64,000 nucleotides of DNA from contig OX457024.1 of assembly GCA_949752745.1 (NCBI GenBank), positions 109,668,219-109,732,218 on the forward strand, given 5' to 3'. This DNA comes from Protula sp. h YS-2021. Its lineage: Eukaryota; Annelida; Polychaeta; Sabellida; Serpulidae. The first letter of the stretch is position 1. Each line of letters starts with the position of its first letter. The position numbers were made by a program, and so were the translations under genes. Positions 17,500 to 29,061 of this stretch are shown in pieces. The notes under the pieces are model-generated. The model made no database searches and had not been told where the DNA came from. It saw only the letters and a list, made by a program, of their open reading frames with translations.

Positions 17500-17526
17500 A
17501 AGCCATAAGACACACACTGAAACAAG

Positions 17527-17856
17527 ATGGACGCATGTTTTAAAAAGGCTTATGTTGACTTGATGATTGCCAAACTTGCCTGCTGTGAAACTCCAGACTA
17601 TCAACTTTATCATTTAGACGTTTTTTGGGATGTTGTACATCATAGTCTTGATGTGATTGAACTGCATTCAAGATTTCTTGGAGAATATCATAAAATTGGA
17701 ATAGGAGATCTTGACTTTGACTTTGATTCTGCATTCTATTCTGTTCGCAATGATGTGGAACTATATTTCACCGTAGTTGATTATTTGAGAGGTTGCTGTG
17801 GACTAGAAGAAGAAGAGGAAACTGAACAGCTTTGTCAGGTAAGAGAACCTTTTTAA
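17527..17856 (+). CDS. Copy of the 107-aa accessory protein, open (109 aa)
   Basis: It starts MDACFKKAYVDLMIAK with a proper ATG, unlike the Polinton-1 copy. The splice-donor-like CAGGTAAGAG is conserved at about 17836-17845. It is one of the few uninterrupted genes in this copy. Function unknown. Confidence 0.5.
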   Translation: MDACFKKAYVDLMIAKLACCETPDYQLYHLDVFWDVVHHSLDVIELHSRFLGEYHKIGIGDLDFDFDSAFYSVRNDVELYFTVVDYLRGCCGLEEEEETEQLCQVREPF

Positions 17857-17958
17857 ACAACTTTAAAGATATAGCAACAACCTTTTAACATCTTTGTGAT
17901 AACATAGCGAATTTAATCTTATGCGAGTTGTTTCAAAGAGTCATTTAAAGACATAACA

Positions 17959-18354
17959 ATGCTGTTCTTACTAGCAAATTTTTATGGACATACAGTCAAC
18001 TCGAGTGAAGCTTTGTATCAATATGAGAAAGCAGTTTTTTATCACCGCCAAGATATTGCTTCAGCTATTGTTTCAAGTAGAAATGGATATAAAGCAAAAC
18101 GTATCGCTAAAGTGATAAAGCCATGTCCTTTATAGCAAACAATGAAGAGAAGTAAAATGCAAGATTTTTTACATGTCAAACTGAATCAGTGTGTATTGTT
18201 TCGCAAAAAGTTAAAAGAATGTAAAGATAAGACTTTTGTTGAAGCAACGTATGATCATTGGTGGGAAGCTGGTGTGAAACAATTGTCATCTCCATAATAT
18301 TCCGGTCAGAATATTATGGGAAAGTTGTTAGAAATGTTGTGTGAGGGGGTATAA
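17959..18354 (+). pseudogene. Copy of the NADAR protein, fused to the small ORF start and broken
   Basis: The start of the 34-aa ORF is joined in frame to the middle of the NADAR domain at SSEALYQYEKA, so the first ~30 NADAR residues are deleted. A Trp codon is TAG near 18135, a frameshift is possible near 18110 and a Lys codon is TAA near 18296. Confidence 0.7.
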
Positions 18355-18356
18355 AA

Positions 18357-18412
18357 GTGGTGAGACTTTTCATTTACTCACCGTGGTGTGCAGGCGTGTT
18401 TTTAACAAATAT

Positions 18413-18454
<42 letters not shown>

Positions 18455-18791
18455 TGAAAAACCAGAAAAGTTATTTTTAAGTCATTTTCAACCTATCTAT
18501 CATGGAAAAGTAATACAACTTTTAGCAGAACTGAAGAAACATGGTGTAAAATGGACAGACAAGAATGAACTTGTGTTGAAAACGGGCAAAGTCATTACAA
18601 ATTCTAACATTGTTGATTTGATAAAAGAAGCATTGTTTGCGACAAGAAGAAAAGAAAGAGCAATACCATCACATGGTTGGCATCCGTTTATCCAGGAAAT
18701 TGTAGATGCTAATATTCCAAAAACAATGTTTAGTAAAAAGACCACTGGTGCCGATATTACAACAGATATAAAACAACGTCAACAAAGATAG
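18357..18791 (+). pseudogene. C-terminal part of the 188-aa protein with expanded Ser tract
   Basis: Homology to the C-terminal half of 9378-9944 starts after a TCA/CAT repeat (18414-18453) that encodes a long Ser run. The N-terminal half is missing because of the deletion that removed integrase, ATPase and the 108-aa gene. A stop at 18789 precedes the last residues. Confidence 0.7.
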
Positions 18792-18823
18792 TTTCCTGAA
18801 GGATAGGAAAATTTTTAGCATGG

Positions 18824-19020
18824 TTTAAACAGCTATGTTGTTGTCAGGAAACAACCAATTACATAAAAATAAGATGCGCAAGTGCTTGTTGTGAAGGAGA
18901 AGTAATAGATCATGTAGATCATGAGGATGTGAAAGATTATGAGAAACATCATTTACATACTTGTGCGAATGGCGCTATAGTGATGTATATAGACAACGTC
19001 AACGCACATATACCACTTAG
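18824..19020 (+). pseudogene. Decayed copy of the 71-aa Cys-rich protein
   Basis: The TTKQLCC-type start and the CASACCEGEVIDH region are recognisable, but the start codon, part of the Cys run and the frame are lost. Confidence 0.5.
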
Positions 19021-19029
19021 TCATCATTT

Positions 19030-19778
19030 TTTACATTACTTTGCCTAGCAATGCTAGTATGAACTATTATCCCAACAACAAGGCTTCGAATCATCAAATT
19101 CGTATGCCTCGAACCATCTATCTGAACGGAAAATATGAAGTGGCTTTAGCTGAAATTTAATATCCACATACATGGACAACCATGAGACATGGAATGGACT
19201 GTTCTATTCAGTATCGACAACAACCACTGACAGATTCTGTCCTTGACACAATCACTATTCCTTATGGTTATTACAGAACCATACAAGAGATATGTAATGC
19301 AGTGAATGAAGAAGCGCCTAATTCTATGAAAGATGAACTGAAACAAGCTATTCGGTTAAAGTATGATAAAATTAGACGACAAGTTTTTCTTTTCCTAAAT
19401 TGCAACTTTGAAGTGTCATTCTCCGCTGGATTAGCTGAAATTTTAGGATTTATCCCAGATCAATGGTATACTGAAACGTGTACAGCTGAACATAAAGCCG
19501 ATGTGAAACTTTGATCTTATACACTTTATGTGCATTGCAGCATTTGTGAACCACAAGTTGTTGGCGATTATTATGTTCCTTTGCTACGTTCTGTTCCCAT
19601 TCAAGGCCATGATGGTGATATTATCATGAAAACTTACGGCGAACCACATTATGTTCCTGTAAACACGTTCAAATTTGACGTGATAGAAATGAATATTAAG
19701 GACGACACAGGCCATAATGTTCCATTTCAAACTGGAAAGGTGATCTGTGAACTTCATTTTCGACCAAAAGCATTATGA
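19030..19778 (+). pseudogene. Decayed penton-like capsid gene
   Basis: It is homologous to 8408-9169. The start is lost. In-frame stops occur at about 19158 (TAA for Gln) and 19512 (TGA). The intervening segments 19182-19514 and 19530-19778 stay open. The overlap with the next gene (ATGA) is retained. Confidence 0.75.
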
Positions 19779-19999
19779 AATCCTACACACACAGTCCGTC
19801 TGCATATCTCAGCCATTTTCGTCGTCAGGTTGGCGAGGAATTACCAGGATTCAAAGGAGCGCGAATCCAGTATGGCGATGGTATTGGTTCAATACTGGAA
19901 TCATTGGCTCGTACAGCTATTCCACTACTTAAGGCTGGGGCTAAGATCGTTGCGCCACATCTTAAAAAGGCTGCAAAGAATGCATTTTTCAATTCATAA
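19775..19999 (+). pseudogene. Truncated copy of the small basic virion-type protein
   Basis: The N-terminal ~70 residues including YGDGIGSILESLART are present. The basic C-terminus is replaced at about 19984 by sequence from the end of the convergent small gene, marking the deletion that removed the major capsid and protease genes. Confidence 0.7.
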
Positions 20000-20255
20000 A
20001 TCAATGAATGCCATTCATTACAATCTAAATTAATATATGTATCATAGAAACATTACACCCGCATTTGTAAATGCTATGAAAGCTCACATAACTCGCATCA
20101 CTAAACTTTATCACTTTAACAGTTTCATGTTCAGACAGTTTCAGTTCATATCCATCTTCATTAATGTCTATGTCCATCACACGCATAGGCTGTGTCAGCT
20201 CAATGGACTTGGTACCCCGCATAAGTTGTATTCCTTCCTCTTTGAATTCAAGCAT
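19985..20255 (-). pseudogene. Copy of the third small PC4-like gene, 3' end lost
   Basis: ATG at 20255 (MLEFKEEGIQL) overlaps the end of the previous gene. A frameshift occurs near YGYNV of the parent and the 3' end runs into the deletion junction near 19984. Confidence 0.6.
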
Positions 20256-20589
20256 AAGGTTCTTCCCAATCCAATGCTTGTAACACCATGTTCCATTCCA
20301 CTGTGCTGAGGGTGATGATGTCGTAGTGTTCTGTAACCTCGTCATGTTATCGAAATTGTACAAACACGTCTAGACAGTTCTGAGTCACACGCACTTCTAA
20401 TTCATTTGAGACTGCTAGGAAAGAGCGGGGTATCCTCAGCTTGTCTAGATGATCCTTCAACACGGTTTGTTCGTCAGGCGATAGTATGATATACTTTCCA
20501 AAATGTCTTAGCACAATGTCATCACATAAGTTTCTCATATATGAGAATCCATATGTGATGGGTTCATAATCCAGCAAATAGTCCTCCAT
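20248..20589 (-). pseudogene. Copy of the second small PC4-like gene, in-frame stop
   Basis: Start MEDYLLDYEP at 20589. It encodes Cys where the Polinton-1 copy has its stop, but has its own TAA at 20347-20349 (CAA in Polinton-1). A TATAAATAG box lies ~30 bp upstream (about 20619-20627). Confidence 0.65.
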
Positions 20590-20624
20590 CTCGTTCAACT
20601 ATGAGCTGTTTCGTCTATTTATAC

Positions 20625-20981
20625 CTAGATGATGGCAAAGAATGGATGCTGCATGATCTCTAGGAATTGTATGACTGCGTACCATTTTTTTATATTAAAG
20701 TCAATCAAATCTGTATATGGAGTATCTGGTACATCTCCATCATAGTCCTTTAGATAATCCTGCAAAATATTTTTCCAGAATCTAACACGTATGTCAGAAT
20801 CATGTCCAATCACCATCACTTCAACATTATCTTCAAGTTTACGTTTAAACCCAGGTTCAAGCGGTATGTTTTGAAAGCCTTTCCACACTTCAGGTTTAAA
20901 CCGATAAACACAATTTATCATCACTTCATTCATATCATTCACGGTGAAATAAACACCATCGTTAAACATGAGTACGCTCAT
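20625..20981 (-). CDS. Copy of the 124-aa small protein, open (118 aa)
   Basis: Open frame with GVYFTVNDMNE at the start and IKKWYAVIQFLEIM at the end, matching 5000-5374. Preservation in a decayed element suggests either recent decay or chance. Function unknown. Confidence 0.55.
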   Translation of the reverse strand: MSVLMFNDGVYFTVNDMNEVMINCVYRFKPEVWKGFQNIPLEPGFKRKLEDNVEVMVIGHDSDIRVRFWKNILQDYLKDYDGDVPDTPYTDLIDFNIKKWYAVIQFLEIMQHPFFAII

Positions 20982-20996
20982 GATGACAGTGCCTTG

Positions 20997-21356
20997 TTAT
21001 GCGCTGTCTTCTTCTCTTCGAAGCCTTTTATCCACTTCTTTCACTTGCTTCTTCAGCATTTTCCATTCAGGTATTGTCAGCGAAATTCCCTTTTTCGTAG
21101 GACGGTTTCTTCCAGTCCCCTCATCTCTGAGGTATTTGCGAATGTTCACGACTCCTTCATTGCTTTGTTTCATAATCTTGATATACTTTCCATTGCCTAG
21201 AGAAAGCATTCCCTCCCACGACTGTGGTGTAGGTGTCGTCTCCACTTTCAATTTCTTGATGGTGGTGGTATTGTCAGGATTTTTCACTTTCAAGTCTTTA
21301 GCTGTATCTTGAAGAGTATCCATATCCTTTGCAGATCTTTTCCGATTCATGTTCAC
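20997..21356 (-). CDS. Copy of the PC4-like protein, open (119 aa)
   Basis: The full PC4 core is present (GNGKYIKI, VNIRKY, PTKKGISL, LKKQVKEVD), nearly identical to 4636-4986. It starts with two closely spaced Met (MNMNRKRS); the second matches the Polinton-1 start. It is the best preserved gene of this copy. Confidence 0.7.
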   Translation of the reverse strand: MNMNRKRSAKDMDTLQDTAKDLKVKNPDNTTTIKKLKVETTPTPQSWEGMLSLGNGKYIKIMKQSNEGVVNIRKYLRDEGTGRNRPTKKGISLTIPEWKMLKKQVKEVDKRLRREEDSA

Positions 21357-21412
21357 GCTTCAGTGTTCACACCTCAACTAACTCTCAAGTTGAAGAGTCT
21401 CCCGATTATATA

Positions 21413-24400
21413 CTGTAATGTCCATGCGCCAAAGTGGAATAGCCATAATTCAGCACATATCGCTTGTCGTCATGGGGAGAGAGAGCCACTTTCCTCATCT
21501 TCTCCGAGAAAATCTGGTGGTCATGACTTGACGAATAATGTGCCCTGTAGCCATCGTTTGAGCTTGGTTGAACAAACTGTCTATATACTGCTTATGTTTC
21601 ATATGTCTTTGACACGCGCGAGTGATAACCTTTAGCCGTACGTTTTTGTTTCCCACCATACATGATACTATCCATTTTAGGCCGAACTCCAACAAACTCT
21701 TCAATGGGGATGCCCGCCGTCTCATCCTTCATTTTTCCAAGCACTTTTTTGTTCACGTTGGAATGCAGGAAATGATCTGGTGGGTAGTCACTTGTGTCAA
21801 ACAGGTCAGCATCTTCCTGCATGTCCTTGTAGATATCGTCCGTTTCTATGTCGTAACATAGACTGTCGGTGTCGCTGAACAACAGCTTGGCGTCGGGATA
21901 CTTGGTCAGGATGTAGATGTGATGAAAGTGAAACATGAGCACTTTGCTGAGGTCGAGAATGGTGAAGCTGACTTGAATGGGTTTATCCAGAAGCAAATCC
22001 ACTTTGCGTAAGTGTACAGCGGTCAAATCTTCGTTAAAATTCTATATTTGTGGAATGAAGGTTTAGCTACAAGTGTTCACACCGCTTGAACCGCTTTTCC
22101 TGGTGAACGAGTTCAACATTCATGCGCTTTCTCACATTTTCCATGGTTTTGCCAAACACAGAGTTGTTCATCAGTTTGAAGAAGTCTTTCTCAAACGGGT
22201 TCTTGGCCAACTTTCTTTTTTCCGTGTTCAAGGAGATGTATTTCTCAAACCATTTGCTCTGAGCAAACATGATGGCACGGTGCACTTTGGTGACTTTCAA
22301 TCCCAGTGAGACATACTGCTGTAAATTTCTATAATGAAGCACATATTTCTTCTTGTCACACAAGTTGGGAATGAGCTTTTCACTGGGTTTGTCTGTCATG
22401 TTCAGATCTTTCCGTAGCAACTGGCTATGTGCTGACAATTCTCCCACTTTGATACTTTTCCGTTCTGGAGCCACTGGGTAGTGATTATGACGATCATGAA
22501 TGGTCTGCGGGTATTCTAAATCCACTTCTAAAATGTATCTTATGTCGTCATCTTCATCCATATCCATGAAGTCGACGAATTTTGGCTCGCTCACCCACAT
22601 AAATCCACTTTCTGGCATGCTATGCGACATGGCCGAACCATAGAGGTTGTTTGCATCCAGCTACACCTGGTAATTGGTTGGACTTGTGGGATCGTAATCT
22701 GCTACGTAAGGGTTATTTGCTATCGCATACTGGTGCGTGATGACAGATATTCCTCCACGTAGACCTTGTTCAACCATTTGGTATATATCAATGTCATTGA
22801 TCAAATCCAACTTCACCTTTGTTGCTTTTAACATCGCATCCCACGACAGTCCTGGTGCTGTATAGTAGTGAGCAGGATCCAATTCATACGTGTTAAGACA
22901 TTCTTGACGAAAGTTTTCAAACACGTCAGCCAGCAGTAACACATCTGATTTCACGTTTAGATCATGGTATTCGCCAAATGTAGTACAGATGAATGTATCC
23001 CATACCTTCTGCGCATGCGCATAATCCTCATCGCTGATGTCTTCTTCACTGAGTTGGCTGTAAAACTTGTCCTTGGACGGTAGTTGTGCTTCAGCAAACT
23101 TGGATGACTCATCCACGTAATCGTAGGGGTACACTCCCTTTCTCAACAGTACATCTTGTCGGTCACTGTCGTGAATGTTTGACGTCATGTTGTAGAAGTT
23201 ATCTTTCCCTTCTGCCGCAAGGCTGGATATCAACTTCTGCAGAGAAGTACTCATAAACTGATACCTGTCCGTAAATTTCAGATTGCTCATGGTGAAAGCA
23301 ATATATTTCTCAACAGTGTTGGGAATGACTGTAATCGTTTCATTTTTGAACTTTCCAATTTCTTCCATGATCAAATGGCTGTCATAGCCTCGCAAATTGT
23401 GGAAAAACACAGGAATGATAAAGGAATCTTTATCGTCCTGCTTGTCCTTTCTAAGTCGAAATTGAAAGTTGCACTCACTATTCTTGAAATTTTCTTCATC
23501 TTCACGAGTCATCACCATTGTCTTTGGCTGTTGTAAACCATGCACAATATGATCACGCTCATTCACTATATGGTCTAAAAGACTTTCACGGCATTGTCTC
23601 CTCGATTCACGACTGGAGCACGTATGTCATACTGGCTAACAACCACACAAGCGAAGCTGTTTGGACGATGATGCTGATACTTGTCTCCTTCTTCATGCTT
23701 TTTCGTGAAACATTCAAAGTCTGCATAAATCACAAAAGGCGCTCTTCACGATGCTTGTCTACAAGTTCTTGACGCCTAAACCCGTGAAGACAGTTGAAAC
23801 AATAAAAAGCAGCTCCATCATGTTTTGATCGATAGGCCATAAGTCTGCTGAAATTCTTGATGAGGCAGCAATGCCTTTTCTTGTCATTGCTAATCAAAAG
23901 TAAGTTGATTTCTCTGGCACTGGTGTTTCGACTCAGTTGTATTGGAACAACTACATCATGTTCATATCCAAACACATAGACATATCGTTCTCCTTTTCAA
24001 ACTTTGAAATGTCTGCAACGGGTGTTGGAAATGTCATGCCTTCCACCTTTAATCCCTTCTCAAATGGTTTGTATTGATTCACACGGCATTGTTTTCTGTT
24101 TGTTGAAGGGTGAAGGTGAGCCAATACAGACCATAAGAAGCACTTGTTGTCGTCATTCTTAATGTTTAATACACCCTTCGTATTCTTCACTTTCTTCTGT
24201 AGTATGATAAAACTGCTTGCTGTGGCGCTGACGTGGCTGTATGTACTTCAATATACAGTATGTTATCCAACACTCAGCCAGAACCTTGTCGCTCATGTTC
24301 ATCAAACTTGGTAAACAATTCTTTATAGGCTTCTGGAAAGTCCTTCTCAATATCCGCTGGATTGTATGCTGAATATGTTGGACTGCTGATGAAGGCATTA

Positions 24401-24665
24401 TCAACTTGTTCTACCATAACACCTTCAGCATTCGTCGTCAGTTTCTTGAAGCGTGCATGTACGACAATATACTATTTCATTCCACGGTTTAACGTCTCCA
24501 ACACATGTGCCTTGATCCGATTCTCTTGCTTCAAGTAGCAAATCTGATCCATCTTCAGACTCAAACCGTCTTTCCTGTGCGTTTTCACCAAGACTAACTC
24601 TTCGGCCCTTGCCTACTTGTACTGTCTTTTGTTCTCCAATCGGTACACATGCATGTGCCTCAAAC
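21413..24665 (-). pseudogene. Decayed copy of the protein-primed DNA polymerase
   Basis: The same motifs as Polinton-1 are spread over at least six frames: LLFSDTDS (motif C) in 21592-22026, NNSVFGKTMENV (motif B) in 22067-22630, and HNLRGYDSH in 22661-23566. Multiple frameshifts separate them. A 93-bp in-frame deletion removes the endonuclease VII-like zinc motif near 23480. The N-terminal zinc-finger part is missing because the BEL/Pao LTR begins at 24666. Confidence 0.85.
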
Positions 24666-24851
24666 GAAAATTATCTTCAAGTTTGACACGAGAAAGATAT
24701 CAAATAACGCCATTAACCATCTGGAACTTATCATCCGGGAAGGGTATCCTAACGAGAATGTAGTGGCCGGCACCAACAGGGAATCACTAACTCGTCAAAA
24801 TCTACAGAAACACAATTAAAACAAATACAGCTACTGGTGACTCCACACTTC
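24666..24851 (-). repeat. 3' LTR of the BEL/Pao element
   Basis: It aligns with 30799-30972 (shared GAAAATTATCTTCAAG, ATAACGCCATTAACCATC, TACAGCTACTGGTGAC). In element orientation both begin TGT(A/G)(A/G)AGTCACCAG. The two LTRs differ by scattered substitutions and a small indel. Confidence 0.75.
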
Positions 24852-24957
24852 CCCCGATGACCAGATATGGTCATCCAAAACCGAAAAGTCAACAGTCCTA
24901 ACACAATGTAACATGCACGTACAGAAATCTTCACACTAACAATTGACTATATATCGC

Positions 24958-26055
24958 ATGTATACGGGCACAATCAATCCGACCCTTCCAAGAGACATAA
25001 CTTGTGTATTGGCCGGACGTATTCGGATGCGCCGCATCGGACGTTGCAGCTTCTGACAAGGTTATCGCGACCCCTGAACACTTCGGTGACCAGGGCAAGC
25101 GGCCATCGACCCCTAGCGAGATTCTCGACGAGCATGAGCACAATATCGCTGGGCTGTACGTTACGATGGCTGCGTTGCCACTTGCAACGCATCTGGAGAG
25201 AGGGCAGGTATTTTTTGGTCCAACGTTACCAGAAAACATTGGAGAGATATTGGGTCTGCTTCCATCACCTCCTAGCATAATTATCGTCCTTGGTAAAGAT
25301 ACCGTAAGGAAGGCTTGTTGTCTCTCGCATCAACAACAACTGGGCTGGTGACAATGCCTGCACGTCGCGTGAGTCCGCAGTGACCTGTGTCATCGGACGA
25401 CTGTTTACGATGCGCTCAGCCATGAAAGTGAGCAACGTCTCTCAATGGTTGCCTACCGATAACCTTGGTAACGACGTCACGAACCGAACGAATGAGTCAT
25501 TAAAACACTCCGCCCATGTGGCTGGTCTTGGGCGGACTGAACTTCCATTCTATTTCACGTTGAACTAAATTGGCGTGTATCTGACGCTGATTGCACTCTT
25601 CCAGCGATTCGCGCAGCTCCCGTTCGCCGGACCTCAGGTTGATCCCATTGTCTGAGAAAATCGTCAGTGGTCTACCCCAACGACTGATAAATCTGGTGAT
25701 TGCAGCAAGGAAGGAGTCAGTATCTAAACTGTGGGCCACTTCGATGTGGATTGCTCGAGAAGCCATGAAAATAAACAAGCACCCATACCTCTTGCACTGG
25801 CTTCGTTTCACTGTCACCATGACTGGCCCGGAAAAATCAACACCGACGTAGCTGAATGGTGGCTTGTCGGGAGTGACTCGCTCCCTTGGCAACTCGCCCA
25901 TTTGCTGCTGCATAGAGTGTTGTCGTTGACGCCGACAGATGATACATTTGGATGTCACACTCTTGCATGCTTGCAAGCCATTATCGATCCAGTACATCTG
26001 CCCCAGCCGCGTAAGAACATGCGCCGGGCCCGCATGACCGTGCATGCGGTGGTAA
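24958..26055 (-). pseudogene. BEL/Pao integrase and DUF5641 region, broken
   Basis: The zinc-binding H-H-C-C part (HGHAG...CIICRRQ) and the integrase core (VGVDFSGP with D, FSDNGINLRS with D) are visible. After SHMGGVF two adjacent stops (TAA, TGA, near 25497-25502) stand where the family has the catalytic Glu and an Arg. A second segment (24974-25192) matches the DUF5641 C-terminus (DIVLMLVENLARGRWPLALV, YVRPIHKLCLLE). Confidence 0.8.
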
Positions 26056-26172
26056 TTCTATATAAACATAACTGTCACTGGATGCCTTTGTGGAAGAATG
26101 ATCTGGTGAACTGCAAACTCAGGAAGGCTTGAATTTTTAATGCGCCCGCATTTACCAAACACTCATCCACAT

Positions 26173-27996
26173 TTATTTCGGGATCTTTGGGTTCAATACT
26201 GGCATAGCTCCAGGCGGCCATTCACCTTCGTCCTCTTCCAACCATACCTTAATTTGGGAGAAGTCGGAAGCAGGGATTCCACGGGATGCAAATTCCGCCG
26301 GATTCAGCTTTTTTGGAACATAGTGCCACTGCTCTATGCTGGAACTATCCAGTATTCGTGATATCCTGTTTGCAACAAAGGTCTTGAAGCGTTTCGACTG
26401 ATTCCGGAGATAAGCTAAAGCAATCATTGAATCAGTCCAGAAAATAGTCTTTTCAGTTTTAAGGTCAAGCTCAAGCCGTAACAAGTCACTGAACTGACAG
26501 GCTAAGACAGCGGCTGAAAGCTCGAGTCTGGGGATAGTGACCGCCTTTATTGGGGTCAGGCGTGATTTGCCCATAGCAAGTGCGGTGTGCACATGGTCCG
26601 CGCCATCCACATATCTGAGATATGCACAACATCCATACCCAGATTCGGAGGCATCTGAAAAGATGTGCAATTGAATTGACTTCAGAGTCCTGAACACCTC
26701 TGGTTTATAGCAGCGGGGAATTTGGACCGTTCGTAAATTGTGCAGCTGACGACACCACAGTCGCCAAACATTCGCGTCATCTTCACTAATGCCGTCATTA
26801 CACTTTATTTTTAATTTGCACAGTTTCTGTAGAAGCTGCTTTGCTCTCAGCGTCACAAGAGCAACCAATCCCAAAGGGTCATAAAGGGAAGCGACGACGG
26901 ACAAAATTCCTCGTCGAGTGAAGGGCTTTTCCTGTTCGTTTGTGACGAAGGTTATGGCATCTCGTTGTATGTTCCAATAAACACCGACTGCCCGATCCAT
27001 GGCATCTTCCGAACTGTCAAGAGATAAGTTGTTTGACAGCGGCGCTCTTTCGACCTCTGGTATCAAGGTAAGCACCGCATTACTGTTCGATCTCCATTTC
27101 GTCAAATGAAAACCTCCCTTTGAAAGCATTTCTCTGAGTTCTTGTGACAGGGCAACAGTCTGTTCTTCGGATGGAACTGACTTAAGCAGGTCATCCACAT
27201 AAAAGTCGCGCAAGATTGTGGCTGAGGTCTCAGCTGAAAATGCGTGTTCGTCGTCCGAGGCGGTTTTCCGCAAGCAAGAGGCGGTGCAACTTGGGGACGA
27301 TGTAGCCCCAAAGATGTGCACATTCATCCTGTAGATTTCAATTTCCTTGTCGGGGTCCCCATCCTTCCACCACAGGAAGCGAAGGGCGTCGCGGTCACCC
27401 AGGCGTACCCTGACCTGTTGAAACATGGGCTCAATGTCAGCAGAGACTGCTACCTTTTCTTGACGAAATCGTAAAAGTACGCCGATCAAGCTATTAAAAA
27501 GATCGGGGCCCTGCACCAGCTGGTCGTTCAGTGATGTGCCACGGTATTTCGCGGCACAATCAAAGACGATCCTAACCTTTCCAGGTTTGTTAGCACTGAC
27601 TACTACATGATGCGGAAGGTACCATGTTTTCGAATTCACAGTTTGGACTTGCTCGTCCACCTTGCTCGCGTAACCTTCCTTCTTGTATGTTTCTATCTGA
27701 GTCACGTACCTATGCTGCAGGTCTGGATCCATAGCGAGCTTGCTTCCTAGGTACTTAAGCCTTTTCTCTGCTAATGCTCGGTTGTTTGGCAACCACACAT
27801 TATCGTCTTTCCAAGGAAGCGCCAGCTGGTAGTGACCATCAACATATTTGGTCGTGTTTTCCATTTCTCTGCAAGGCCGTTCTGTCGTTTTGCGACATCG
27901 ACTTACCTTGCTCACCTGTATCTCCAAACTCTGTGGTCCACATCCTTTGTAGCTGTAACTCCAAAGCTTGGTCCTTTGCATCCACAAAATTAACAC
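26173..27996 (-). pseudogene. BEL/Pao reverse transcriptase and RNase H
   Basis: A 607-codon open stretch. The RT has the first catalytic Asp in VSADIEPMFQQV and the YVDD box in FYVDDLLKSV. The RNase H-like part has HIFSDASESGYG, IPRLELSAAVLA and FWTDS. It overlaps the protease frame at its N-terminus, so a frameshift separates protease and RT in what is normally one polyprotein; I therefore treat the whole as a decayed pol. Confidence 0.85.
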
Positions 27997-28450
27997 TTGT
28001 GTCGGTCATGTGACCTTTGTGGACAGGCCTTAAAACTGTCCACCCGAGGATCGAGCGAATAGCATAAGGCTCGTCGCGCAAGCCTCGCCTTTCCTCAATG
28101 GACCAGAAGGCTTCCGGAGTATCGCTTCTAATGAGGAGCATTACTTCATTGGAATCAATCTCCGGAATGTCTATGTCGGTTAGATGTGTCCACTGTGTGG
28201 CCTCTGTTTTGCGGGGTAAACATTCGATCGAGATCGGAAGACTCGAGACCGACCTGGCACCTTTCACGCTCACACACCCAGTGCCATTCACAGACCTGAC
28301 TTCAAGATTAACTTCGCTGGACTGCACCTTAGTCACGCTATTGATAATTTTGATAGCAAACTCCTTTTCGACACCTTTGATTCCTAACATGTTTACCAAC
28401 CTCCTGTCACACAAAGATGTCGTACTACCATCATCGAGCATCGCGTACAC
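27839..28450 (-). pseudogene. BEL/Pao aspartic protease region (DUF1758-like)
   Basis: AMLDDGSTTSLCDRRLV contains the catalytic Asp in a DDGS motif, followed by typical DUF1758 text (IDIPEIDSNEVMLLIRSDTP, RRGLRDEPYAIRSILGW). The frame ends in the RT overlap. Confidence 0.75.
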
Positions 28451-28467
28451 ATTAACTGACTTTTTTT

Positions 28468-28965
28468 CTATTGGAAACTATGACCGGAAGTACTCTCAGC
28501 ACACTCTACGACGCTCACCGGATGCGGTGGCGGTGCATGTAGCGGTAGAAGACTGTACATTTTCTTCCGGTGTAGCCTTGACCCAAGAGTGTAAGAGCGT
28601 GTTATGTTTCTTATCACACCCCGACACTGTGCACTTGCTGTCCTTACGACAGTCCTTGGCAGGGTGTTTATAACCAAAACAGTTGTCAAACAACTTGTTT
28701 TTTCGAACGTAAGATGTGCAATCGGCGAGGGATGATGCCTTAAATTTCCTACATTCTTGCAGCCACTTACATGCCCTGCCACAACACCTGCATTTTTCAC
28801 ATTGATCTCACCTGTTTCACCGGAAATAACCATCGAGTACCCTTCATTACCTCTACTTGGACCATGTGTCCGTTGTGTACCCTGTCCTTGGGACTTACTC
28901 ATTATTTGACCCTTGCTGACCTTTGCCTTACTTGCAAAATCGAGGCCAAAGGCCGAATTAGCCAC
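28468..28965 (-). pseudogene. BEL/Pao gag zinc-knuckle region
   Basis: Two overlapping frames contain the knuckle pattern (NCFGYKHPAKDCRKDSKC, GCDKKHNTLLH) in 28496-28693 and the preceding Lys/Gly-rich linker in 28468-28965; the frame change between them is a lesion. Confidence 0.65.
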
Positions 28966-29061
28966 GTTAGCTTGGTGTTCTACGAATTTACAAAGGTCAG
29001 CAAATGATACCGATGGTCCGCTTTCAGTGACAGAGTACGCCTTATCAACCCATTTCGATTC

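Larger units (their letters stand above)
15905..24665. mobile_element. Polinton-2, inverted, decayed and internally deleted
   Basis: The gene order is that of Polinton-1 read backwards, starting with the same terminal repeat units (15905-16300). Missing relative to Polinton-1 are the unlisted 110-aa gene, integrase, ATPase and 108-aa gene (junction near 18355) and the major capsid and protease genes (junction near 19984). The left end is absent: the polymerase N-terminus is cut at 24665 by a BEL/Pao LTR. Most genes have stops or frameshifts; the PC4-like gene, the 118-aa gene and the 109-aa gene remain open. Confidence 0.9.

Noticed and set aside
25002..25351. Two overlapping + strand ORFs of 92 and 115 codons
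   Set aside because: They are the antisense of the BEL/Pao DUF5641 region on the - strand.
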